Shown piece by piece: positions 36,814 to 44,399 of a stretch of 64,000 bases of DNA (position 1 is its first letter; every line of letters begins with the position of its first letter). The notes beneath the pieces were generated by a model that searched no databases, was not told the origin of the DNA, and was given only the letters and a program-made list of their open reading frames with translations. The stretch lies in assembly GCA_010365115.1 (NCBI GenBank), contig JAAFGX010000002.1, positions 1-64,000 on the forward strand, read 5' to 3'. Made by a program: the position numbers and the translations under genes. Source of the stretch: Paludibacter sp. GTDB lineage: Bacteria > Bacteroidota > Bacteroidia > Bacteroidales > Paludibacteraceae.

Positions 36814-36821
36814 CAAAGGTA
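36814..36821 (-). promoter_or_regulatory. Candidate -7 element of the suf operon
   Basis: On the minus strand TACCTTTG matches TAnnTTTG, 62 bases before the sufB ATG. The matching -33 box is poor (ATGC instead of TTTG at the right spacing), so it is only a candidate. Confidence 0.45.
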
Positions 36822-37042
36822 CAAAAAAATGTGTTTTTAAGCATGTATTTAGTCCTTTTATAGCTCAAATCATAACACATCTATGCTTATTATTGTTTTG
36901 AAAAGCAGGGATATTGACGTTTTTTGATAAAATATAGCGTTTGAAAACGATATTATAAATACATCAGAACTATATCGATTCTACTATAATGCGCTATAAA
37001 TTTGATTCATCGAAAATCAGTTAAGACAGAAATCAACTAGTT

Positions 37043-37094
37043 TTGAATAATAATCACTTGATTTAATAATTTAAATCAAGTGATTATTATTCAA
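37043..37094 (-). terminator. Long perfect AT-rich hairpin after ric
   Basis: A 24-bp arm 'ttgaataataatcacttgat' (plus 'ttaa') is followed by a taat loop and its exact reverse complement. It lies 53 bases after the ric stop on the minus strand. It likely serves as the operon terminator, although no U-run follows; a perfect stem this long could also be a mobile-element relic. Confidence 0.6.
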
Positions 37095-37147
37095 TATATT
37101 AGCAAATACAATTTCATGGTCAATCATCTAAACAACTTGGTTCAATG

Positions 37148-37852
37148 TCAAATCTGATTTCGTGCAAGAGCTAGTGATTTAGGATACAAAATATTATTTT
37201 CGAGGTGGACGTGAATATGCAAATCGTCTTCAAATTCCTCCAACAGTTTATAGGTAACAAAATATGTGTTGCATCCATCACTTGGCACAAGATAATTTTT
37301 GCTCAAAGTGTTTATTTTGTCCATAGCACCACCTGCAAATTCATGTTCATTCGACATTCTTTTGATTTCAGATACGATGGTTGCTTTTGACATTGGACTA
37401 TTTGTTTGCATCAAATCTTTAATTGCTGGAAATAAAACTTCTTCTTCGTTTTTTAGATGTTGTAAAAGTTCAGAATTTATTTGATAAAATAATGAAGCTA
37501 TTTCAGATAATTCCGGATGATGCGAACCATGAACTTCCGCAATTTTCTGAGTATATGCTTTTAACTGAGGCAAGAGTCTCAAAACAGTTTTATGATGTGT
37601 ATTGACAATATAGTCGCATAAAAAATCTAAACTCCATTGGTTGAAATCATGAGATGCATCTTTATTAGAATTTTTAAGTTCATTTAATTTACTTTCGAGG
37701 GTTGAAATGTCTATTTTTTTGTCATTACAAGCCTGTTCTAAACTCTGATTTCCGCCGCAGCAAAAATCTATTCCGGCATTTTTAAATATTTCCGCCGCCC
37801 TGAAATCATTTGTAACAATTTCACCTATTTTTATTGTTTTGTAATTATCCAT
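37148..37852 (-). CDS. ric: RIC-family di-iron protein for repair of iron-sulfur clusters (ScdA/YtfE)
   Basis: The 234-residue protein starts with the DUF542/ScdA-N domain ('GEIVTNDFRAAEIFKNAGIDFCCGGNQSLEQAC'), which carries the conserved Cys pair. A hemerythrin-like domain follows with His/Glu iron ligands ('YIVNTHHKTVLR', 'HGSHHPELSEI', 'HLKNEEEVLFPAI', 'EHEFAGGAMDKI', 'DLHIHVHLENNILYP'). RIC proteins repair Fe-S clusters damaged by nitric oxide or peroxide. It is the last gene of an Rrf2-cupin-BFD-ric operon and overlaps the ferredoxin gene by 8 bases. Confidence 0.95.
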   Translation of the reverse strand: MDNYKTIKIGEIVTNDFRAAEIFKNAGIDFCCGGNQSLEQACNDKKIDISTLESKLNELKNSNKDASHDFNQWSLDFLCDYIVNTHHKTVLRLLPQLKAYTQKIAEVHGSHHPELSEIASLFYQINSELLQHLKNEEEVLFPAIKDLMQTNSPMSKATIVSEIKRMSNEHEFAGGAMDKINTLSKNYLVPSDGCNTYFVTYKLLEEFEDDLHIHVHLENNILYPKSLALARNQI

Positions 37853-38033
37853 TTTTGCTAATTATTTCATTTATAATTTCTTCAATATCAGGAATACAAC
37901 TGCCACAAACTGTTCCGGCATTTGTTTCATCCTGTACTTCTTCTACTGTTTTTAAATTCTTTATTTTAATAGCTGTTACAATTTCGCTTTTCATAATATT
38001 GAGGCAACTACAAATTTCAATATCTTTTTCCAT
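37845..38033 (-). CDS. BFD-like [2Fe-2S] protein
   Basis: The 62-residue protein has four Cys at 8, 10, 43 and 46 ('EICSCLNIM', 'TVCGSCIPDIEEI'). This is the CxC-x32-CxxC layout of bacterioferritin-associated ferredoxin domains. It probably carries electrons or iron for ric, with which it overlaps by 8 bases (translational coupling). It is smaller than a classic ferredoxin but normal for BFD. Confidence 0.9.
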   Translation of the reverse strand: MEKDIEICSCLNIMKSEIVTAIKIKNLKTVEEVQDETNAGTVCGSCIPDIEEIINEIISKNG

Positions 38034-38040
38034 ACGTTAT

Positions 38041-38406
38041 TTAACTTGACTTGAGAATGTTTTGGATTGCTTGTTTGTTTTGAGTGTTAGTTGGTTTTGG
38101 CGTTTTCACTACCAATACCCTGAAATCTGCATTTCCCTCGTTATAAAGGCAATGGGGGATGTTTTTAGGACTATCAACGAGCATATCTTTGGTTACGGTC
38201 TGCTTTTCGTTGCCAATTTCCACAATTCCTTCACCTTCTAAAATGTAAAAAAACACATCTACGGGAGTTGCATGTTTCTTTAAGCATTCACCTGCTTTCA
38301 GCACAATATGAACGACCTGTACATTTTCATTTTCATGGATTTTTCTGGCGTCAACTCCATGTGGATTTTTAACCGTTTCAACTCCTTTAAAACTTATCGT
38401 TTTCAT
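38041..38406 (-). CDS. Small cupin-domain protein
   Basis: The 121-residue protein is a single cupin barrel. It has 'LKAGECLKKHATPVDVFFYILEGEGIVEIG' (first cupin motif, with one His-type ligand) and 'VDSPKNIPHCLYNEGNADFRVLVVK' (second motif with His). Its substrate is unknown. Its place between an Rrf2 regulator and the BFD/ric genes, 7 bases before the former, suggests a role in iron or NO stress. Confidence 0.85.
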   Translation of the reverse strand: MKTISFKGVETVKNPHGVDARKIHENENVQVVHIVLKAGECLKKHATPVDVFFYILEGEGIVEIGNEKQTVTKDMLVDSPKNIPHCLYNEGNADFRVLVVKTPKPTNTQNKQAIQNILKSS

Positions 38407-38448
38407 TTTATTGTAAATTATTTTTAAAAATATAAGGGAATAATAAAT

Positions 38449-38468
38449 GCTACCTCAGTATAGTATAT
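38449..38468 (-). promoter_or_regulatory. Candidate regulator half-sites before the cupin gene
   Basis: The plus strand has 'atgctacctcagtatagtat', with an ATRCTA-N8-TAGYAT arrangement at its ends. It shares 'ctacctc' with the dyad in front of the Rrf2 gene. It could be a second binding site of the same regulator. Confidence 0.35.
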
Positions 38469-38481
38469 ATAGATAAAAAAA

Positions 38482-38895
38482 TTAGTATCTCATTATTTTA
38501 TCAAAGTTCAAATTTGACAATTTTGTTTCACGAAACAATTTGTTTAAATCGGTTCTTACTACCTGCCAATTGTCATGCATAGCGCAAGGGTTTGTGCATG
38601 AGCACTTTTCAAATCCCAACAAACATCCGTTCAGTTTGTCCATTCCTTCAACAGAATCAATTATATCATACAAAAGGATGTCATTTATGCTTTTTGTAAA
38701 TGTATAGCCACCGTCTCTGCCTTGAACGCTTCGTATAAATCCCGATTTTGACAAATCGGTCATCAAACGGCGCAAGTATTTGTCAGATACATTCAATTCC
38801 TTCACCAACTGTTTTGCAGTGTACAATAGTGATGGCTCTTTTGCCATAAAGATCAATATTCGTAATGCGTATTCAGATGTTTTGGATAATTTCAT
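38482..38895 (-). CDS. Rrf2-family regulator with Fe-S-type Cys cluster (NsrR/IscR-like)
   Basis: The 137-residue protein has the Rrf2 winged helix ('KTSEYALRILIFMAKEP', 'TAKQLVKELNVSDKYLRRLMTDLSKSGFIRSVQGRDGGY'). A Cys cluster at 91, 98, 100 and 104 ('GCLLGFEKCSCTNPC') fits binding of an Fe-S cluster that senses NO or redox state, as in NsrR. Being first in the operon with ric, it likely controls nitrosative-stress defence. A near-perfect 14-bp dyad overlaps its promoter (38899-38936), so autoregulation is plausible. Whether it is NsrR proper cannot be told from sequence alone. Confidence 0.9.
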   Translation of the reverse strand: MKLSKTSEYALRILIFMAKEPSLLYTAKQLVKELNVSDKYLRRLMTDLSKSGFIRSVQGRDGGYTFTKSINDILLYDIIDSVEGMDKLNGCLLGFEKCSCTNPCAMHDNWQVVRTDLNKLFRETKLSNLNFDKIMRY

Positions 38896-38898
38896 TAT

Positions 38899-38936
38899 AT
38901 ACTACCTCTTTGTATTATATTGCAAAGAAATAGTAT
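38899..38936 (-). promoter_or_regulatory. Operator-like dyad before the Rrf2 gene
   Basis: Two 14-base arms ('atactacctctttg' and 'caaagaaatagtat') match at 12 of 14 positions as an inverted repeat, with a 10-base spacer. The left end lies 4 bases from the start codon. The minus-strand TTTCTTTG inside one arm could be the -7 box, so binding would block transcription. Confidence 0.6.
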
Positions 38937-39032
38937 TTTTGTGGGATGTGCAAGAAATTTGAAATGTTTAACGCAATTATTTTTATTGGAAAATGAAAAA
39001 TGCGTTTGAAAATTATCTGGTAATTCAGATTT

Positions 39033-40328
39033 TCACTTCTTTTCCAGCTGTTTTTGAATCTTTTTAATAGCTGTTTCAATTGATTTTTCGGGTTCAATCA
39101 CATTGTATTCGCCCCAGAATTCGGGGTCGGAAAAGCCAGATGCTTCATCGCCTATGATAACCGACGGACGAAGCCGTTCTTTTGGGCTTATGGTTGTGTT
39201 TTCTTTGTTTATTTCCCAGTCGGTCACGGCCATTTCTATAGTGGAAAAAAAGTTGGTATTGAATAGCTTTTTCTTCCAGTTAATTTTTAATCCAAACTCA
39301 ATGCGGCTGAAACCATAGTACCATCTTCCATCTTTTTCGCGGTAGTCGATGCGGTAGTTTGCTTCTATCGGATACACTTTAGCATTAAATGGTTTTTTGA
39401 CGATAAACATTCTGGCGGCTTCGTCCCTATTGGAGAGATTTAGTTTGAAAACGGCACTTTTCAGGGCTAAATTTTGTGCGTCGATATAGAGTTTTCCATA
39501 ATATAATGGTTCGGTTTTACCGGGTCGTTGTTTGAAATCCAGCACATAAATAAGTTGGTTGTCCATGTATGTTGAACGATCAAAAGTAAATTCGTAATTC
39601 GACATCATATTATCCGTAAAAATCATATCGGGATTTTTCATAATATCCAGGTATAATGAATTGAACGGACCTCCCTGAAGTTTGAAAGTGATGGTGTCTA
39701 ATTTAGAATAATCTGCATTTTTTCGGGCTTTGTAAAGTTTTACAATGTCCGGTTTGTACGAAGTGCTAGGCTGTTTATTTATTTCAACAACCGCCTCGGA
39801 TAGAGATACATAGGTGCGGTTTTTTTTGATTGCTTCACGATAGAAAGCGGTCATCATAGCGGTTTTGTCGAAATAATTTTCACCTTTTTTATCCATAACA
39901 GCAAGTATCAGCGCTTCCGCATCTTTTGATACTACACTAATTTCGGGCAAAACAACCGAAGTAAGATCCATTTCAATGCGCACTTTTTCGCGGTTTAAAT
40001 CGGCAACAGACAATTGTTTGTTTTTGTAGCCAATGAAACTGACAATTACTTTTGGGTTTTGAATTTCTTTCGATATTTTCAATGAGAATTCACCGTCTGT
40101 ATTGGTCACAGTTGAAACATTGGTGCCTACTACCATCAAATTGGCAAAGGCCAGAACGTTTCCTGTTTTTCGGTCGACAATTATACCTTTGTATTCGGTA
40201 TAATTATCCATTTCGCTTTTAACCGGAATTGGAGTAATTGCAAATGCATTAGTAGATGAAAAGAGCAAAAATAGAGCTAAACATATTGAAGGAAGGCGGT
40301 TGATGAAAAAGCGCATTTGTGTTCTCAT
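39033..40328 (-). CDS. CarboxypepD_reg-like domain protein (DUF5686-like), exported
   Basis: The translation from 40403 contains a likely later start: the ATG at 40328 (MRTQMRFFINRLPSICLALFLL) begins a good signal peptide ending near TNAFA. A CarboxypepD regulatory-like domain follows ('YKGIIVDRKTGNVLAFANLMVVGTNVSTVTNTDGEFSL'). Then comes a large region with 'YFDKTAMMTAFYREAIKKNRTYVSLSEAVVEI', typical of Bacteroidota envelope proteins related to DUF5686. The molecular role is unknown; envelope beta-rich proteins of this sort are often periplasmic or outer-membrane associated. An ATG at 40316 is another possible start. Confidence 0.75.
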   Translation of the reverse strand: MRTQMRFFINRLPSICLALFLLFSSTNAFAITPIPVKSEMDNYTEYKGIIVDRKTGNVLAFANLMVVGTNVSTVTNTDGEFSLKISKEIQNPKVIVSFIGYKNKQLSVADLNREKVRIEMDLTSVVLPEISVVSKDAEALILAVMDKKGENYFDKTAMMTAFYREAIKKNRTYVSLSEAVVEINKQPSTSYKPDIVKLYKARKNADYSKLDTITFKLQGGPFNSLYLDIMKNPDMIFTDNMMSNYEFTFDRSTYMDNQLIYVLDFKQRPGKTEPLYYGKLYIDAQNLALKSAVFKLNLSNRDEAARMFIVKKPFNAKVYPIEANYRIDYREKDGRWYYGFSRIEFGLKINWKKKLFNTNFFSTIEMAVTDWEINKENTTISPKERLRPSVIIGDEASGFSDPEFWGEYNVIEPEKSIETAIKKIQKQLEKK

Positions 40329-40466
40329 AATATTTTGTAGCCAGAGGTGAATTTTTATACAAAAATACAAATAATTATAATAAATCTGTTTTATTCCTAT
40401 CAAATTTACATGCTTTTATTTATAACAAACAAACTGCTATATTGTTGATGTGATTTTGGTTATGCT

Positions 40467-41540
40467 TTATCTGAAAATCATAAATTTTCCGACTTTGCGC
40501 TTATTGGCAGTATAAACAACTATTAGGTACAATCCATTTTTTAGATCGGCAACAGAAGTTGTACCATTGGATGAAAATTTATCTGTTTGCAGTAGAATTC
40601 CATTGATGCTTAGAATAAAGTAAGTTGCTTCTTCAGGTTTGCTCAGTTTTACAGTAATAAGGTTTGTTGCTGCGTTAAATTTAGCAGTGAAAGTACTTTT
40701 CGTTTCGGCAGGACCAACACCAACCGACCATGATTCTATCATTCTGTTTCCCCAAATAAATTCAGCCAATTCTGGATGGTCAATATAGGGATTTCTATTG
40801 TGTTGAAAAGAATAAACGGCATTGTTCCGCTTGATTTCTTTGTCGCTCACCATATCCTGACTATTCCACTTTAACAACAAATTCACCGCATAAGGTTTAA
40901 AAGTAGGATACGTATTGGTATAAAGCATACTGGAAGTTCCAAGGCTTTGCCAAATTGGAGCATAATTTTCGTAACAGGTTACCATGTACATATAAGTTCG
41001 TGCAAAGTCGCCTTTATACTCGTCAATCGGCTCAAAAACAGTCCCATTATAACCCGGAAAAGTATTTGGACCCACTTTTACAATGGTATTCGGAAGAATG
41101 GAAGAACCATCTGCTTCGCCTAAAGCATAGTTCGACTTAGCTGAATTGGCGTTAGCATCCGAAGGATAAAGATTATGTAAATCGGAACCTATCGGTTCAG
41201 AATTCACCTCATCGGATGAAATGCCAAACCAACTTTTGGGCATGGAGTGCTCGCGGTTCATTCCGCCTCCACTCCAAACGGTTCGTTTGTAATTGGAATA
41301 CATATCCCAAAAATATCCGTTGGGATGCCAGTCGGTAGTACGAAAATAAGTACTCGAACTGTAGTATTCAAGCTGCGTATGGTTTTTTATTGTATTGTAC
41401 AAAGCCGTTTTTAAAGCAGCCTGATTTTTTCCTTCGGCCAACGAATAATATCCTTCCGGTTCTTGCGCCCAAAGTTGGGTAGCAAGTACCAGCATTAAAC
41501 TGAAGAGTATTCCTTTATAGATGTGCCGGATAATTTCCAT
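40467..41540 (-). CDS. Secreted endonuclease I family protein, paralogue 1, T9SS sorted
   Basis: The 357-residue protein has a signal peptide ending QLWAQ. An endonuclease I (PF04231) domain follows (about 25-260), with catalytic-site segment 'MNREHSMPKSWFG', then 'SDLHNLYPSDANANSAKSN' and 'HNRNPYIDHPELAEFIWG'. The C-terminus resembles a T9SS sorting domain ('FSSNGTTSVADLKNGLYLIVVYT', ending 'KVGKFMIFR'). The family degrades DNA non-specifically using a His-metal finger. It is the most downstream of four adjacent paralogues and 15 bases from the next. Confidence 0.92.
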   Translation of the reverse strand: MEIIRHIYKGILFSLMLVLATQLWAQEPEGYYSLAEGKNQAALKTALYNTIKNHTQLEYYSSSTYFRTTDWHPNGYFWDMYSNYKRTVWSGGGMNREHSMPKSWFGISSDEVNSEPIGSDLHNLYPSDANANSAKSNYALGEADGSSILPNTIVKVGPNTFPGYNGTVFEPIDEYKGDFARTYMYMVTCYENYAPIWQSLGTSSMLYTNTYPTFKPYAVNLLLKWNSQDMVSDKEIKRNNAVYSFQHNRNPYIDHPELAEFIWGNRMIESWSVGVGPAETKSTFTAKFNAATNLITVKLSKPEEATYFILSINGILLQTDKFSSNGTTSVADLKNGLYLIVVYTANKRKVGKFMIFR

Positions 41541-41555
41541 TTTATTACGAGATAA

Positions 41556-44396
41556 TTATTTCAAGAATTTTCCTGTAAAGGAATATTGATTATTTTGAAC
41601 ACGTAAAATGAAAATTCCAGTTTGAGGAAATGAAATATCCATTTGACTGGCATTTGCAATGATTTTATAAAGACCGATTCCGGTAAGCGAGAAAATCTGA
41701 ATCGATTCATTTCCTTGTAAACCAATGACCGAAAGCTGATTATTTTTCGAAATAATCTTTATTGATTGTGTAGTTTCTTTTTTAATTTTGTTGTTCAATA
41801 AAGTTTGAACCGCTATTGTTTCGGAAGGTAAAGAAACGGCAGACCCCAATGTAGCACGTACATTATAATAATACAATTGGTTTTCATTTAAACCGGTAAT
41901 AACCCCACGAGTTGTTGAAAACGGTATGTCTTTTTGAATGAAAACGGTTTCCTGACCTCCATAAGTAGCTGATACATCGTCTATAGCAATATTTCCACTT
42001 CCCACTTTGTTGTATTTAAAACGCAAAGCTGTAATATTTTGCGTTGGAGTAAATGTGTATACTGGATATATTTTGGAAGTAGTACCTGCATAAGGAATGC
42101 TGTCAATCTTTAACCAATCCAATCCATTGAACCCATGCACTACAAACGAAGAACCTGCACTCGCCGAAGCATATCTGTACATATATTTAAAAGTTGAAAC
42201 TGGATTCGGATATACTTTAGTTTGAAGTATTTCGCCAGCCAATTTTAAATTTATCGAAGGTATGGCTACGCCAGAACTGGTGGCTGAGGTGTAAGTTCCA
42301 CTTGCAGTTCCGCTCCATCCAATTGGCAATGGAGTTCCGTTTGATCCCACATTATTGAATCCTTCAATAACTGTAGTATAAGCTGCACCTTTAAGTTCAA
42401 ACACATTTATTAAATATCCGTTTGCAAAAAGTGTTTCTTCCCAGTTGGCAGTAAAACCGCTCGTGTGAATATCGGTTTCCAGCATTAGAATTGGAATATC
42501 CAAGGTTGAAGTATGCAATTGCATGGTATTAATTGCTGCAACATTTCCTCCTGGTTTTATTGCTTCTACCGAATAGGTATAGGTGTTTTCGGGCGATAAG
42601 TTCTGAATGGGAAATTGGGTGGTTTTTCCTGTCAGCACATTTTGAATAACGGTTGGTTCGCTAGTACTGAAGTTTATTTGATGATTCTTCAACATGGAAT
42701 AAGAATCAATAGGTAATTTTGTCCATTGCTTTTCGTTATAATTCTTTGATGGATGTGTAACATTTGATTTTCTTTCCAAACTAATATCTTTACCCCAATC
42801 ATTCGCTGCACCTGCATCAGCAATTCCCACCTGATCAATAATTACACCCCCGCGAGTTAAGATAACTGCATCGTTACCGTTGAAATTAATAAGCGAGTCC
42901 AGTTTTTGTGCTATTGAAGTTAAAGCAGTAGTTGTACATCTGCTATTCACAAGAATATAACTTGAGTTATTTTGCAAAGTTCCGGTTAATTGAATTCCTG
43001 AACCAAAATCACCTGCACCGTTCCATTGTTTTAAAACACTATATTTCGATAAATCTACAGTTTTGCCTGTGCCATTATATATTTCCAATGCTTTATTCCA
43101 ACTGTCGCCTTCCACGTAAGCCGAAATTATCAAATCACCCGCTTGTTTGTCGCCCTGATACACCTTCAATCTATAATCTGTAGCCAAAGGATCGGAAATC
43201 CATTGCAAGGTTCCACCTATAGGCGAAATCTGGTCGGGTTCAAGGGTAATAAAATCAGCAGAAGCCAGTGCTTTTATAGGAATGCGAAGACTTTCCGACA
43301 AACCGCCGCCCTGAATCAGAAGCGTATCGCGAACTAAACCGGAAGTGTTGGGCGTGAAAGTAATTGTCAAATCAATTCCATTTAAAGCAGTTGCAACAGG
43401 AACAGTGCTAGTCGACAATGATAAAGCGGCATTGTTTTTAATAAATGATAGTTGAACATTGGAATTAATATTAACTCCCTGAATATGTAAAACTTGCGAG
43501 CGTTTATCATTTTGCAAAATCACTCCAAAATCCATGGTAATTCCACGACGAGGAGCAACCAGAAAAGGATTTATTTCTACCGGGAAAGGATAAACTTTAG
43601 TGCTGTCGGCGCCCCAGATATATTCAGCCAAATCGGGATAATCGATAAACGGATTTCGATTGCCTTGAATATTATAAATCGTTTCTATTCTTTTCAATTC
43701 TTTTGCACTTACAGGATCCTGGCGATGCCATTTCAACAATAAATCCAATGCCCACGGTTTCCAAACTGGATACGTATTATTGTTCAACATGGGCGATTGC
43801 CAAAGTTGTGAGAAATTTTCATAAATAGTGGAAATATAAAAATACGAACGCGCAAAATCACCTTTATATTCGTCGGCAGGTTCAAAACATTTGTCGGTAT
43901 ATACTGTTCCAAAGCCGTTGGTGCCAATTTTTGTAACTCCATTGTAAAGTGTTGGTGCGCCTGTGACTTCGCCCAAAGGCAAATTACTTTTGGTAATATT
44001 GGTGGTGGCATCGGCAGGATATAAATGAAATAAATCTTTGTAGGCATTATTATCATAAGCTCCCCACCAACTTTTGGGGAAAGAATGCTCAATGTGCATA
44101 CCTTCAATCGACCAGAATCCACTGAAAGTACGAACTGTGTTGGAATACATATCCATCACCGTATTGTCAGTATTGCGGTCGGTGTAGTAAAACCCTTCCC
44201 ATGTAAAACCCGGGCCGCTGCCATAATATAATTCTTTCATGGGAGCACAATACGTATGAAGCGCAGTCTTTAATTCAGCTTTCTTTTTGTTTTGGGCAAA
44301 GTAATAATAACCTGCAGGAACAGTAGCAAAAACAGTGGAAAATGCCAGAATGGAAATTCCAAAAAACAATAAAAACTTAATACTGAATTTAGACAT
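41556..44396 (-). CDS. Secreted multidomain endonuclease I with lamin-tail domain, paralogue 2, T9SS sorted
   Basis: The 946-residue protein has a signal peptide (FSTVFA). The endonuclease I domain (about 25-270) shows 'MHIEHSFPKSWWG', 'LFHLYPADATTNITKSN' and 'GNRNPFIDYPDLAEYIWG'. A HYDIN/ASPM-like beta domain follows (about 275-390), then a lamin-tail domain (about 425-575; 'GDSWNKALEIYNGTGKTVDLSKYSVLKQWNG'). An Fn3-like and galactose-binding-like part and a C-terminal sorting domain ('IQIFSLTGIGLYKI', 'TGIFILRVQNN') complete it. The lamin-tail domain is common in secreted nucleases and may aid substrate or surface binding. It starts 4 bases after paralogue 3. Confidence 0.92.
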   Translation of the reverse strand: MSKFSIKFLLFFGISILAFSTVFATVPAGYYYFAQNKKKAELKTALHTYCAPMKELYYGSGPGFTWEGFYYTDRNTDNTVMDMYSNTVRTFSGFWSIEGMHIEHSFPKSWWGAYDNNAYKDLFHLYPADATTNITKSNLPLGEVTGAPTLYNGVTKIGTNGFGTVYTDKCFEPADEYKGDFARSYFYISTIYENFSQLWQSPMLNNNTYPVWKPWALDLLLKWHRQDPVSAKELKRIETIYNIQGNRNPFIDYPDLAEYIWGADSTKVYPFPVEINPFLVAPRRGITMDFGVILQNDKRSQVLHIQGVNINSNVQLSFIKNNAALSLSTSTVPVATALNGIDLTITFTPNTSGLVRDTLLIQGGGLSESLRIPIKALASADFITLEPDQISPIGGTLQWISDPLATDYRLKVYQGDKQAGDLIISAYVEGDSWNKALEIYNGTGKTVDLSKYSVLKQWNGAGDFGSGIQLTGTLQNNSSYILVNSRCTTTALTSIAQKLDSLINFNGNDAVILTRGGVIIDQVGIADAGAANDWGKDISLERKSNVTHPSKNYNEKQWTKLPIDSYSMLKNHQINFSTSEPTVIQNVLTGKTTQFPIQNLSPENTYTYSVEAIKPGGNVAAINTMQLHTSTLDIPILMLETDIHTSGFTANWEETLFANGYLINVFELKGAAYTTVIEGFNNVGSNGTPLPIGWSGTASGTYTSATSSGVAIPSINLKLAGEILQTKVYPNPVSTFKYMYRYASASAGSSFVVHGFNGLDWLKIDSIPYAGTTSKIYPVYTFTPTQNITALRFKYNKVGSGNIAIDDVSATYGGQETVFIQKDIPFSTTRGVITGLNENQLYYYNVRATLGSAVSLPSETIAVQTLLNNKIKKETTQSIKIISKNNQLSVIGLQGNESIQIFSLTGIGLYKIIANASQMDISFPQTGIFILRVQNNQYSFTGKFLK

Positions 44397-44399
44397 TTT

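Larger units (their letters stand above)
36752..37147. other. Region between sufB and ric with leader and hairpin
   Basis: This 396-base gap holds the sufB leader and promoter candidate in its left part and the long perfect hairpin at 37043-37094 in its right part. No additional gene is apparent. Confidence 0.5.
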
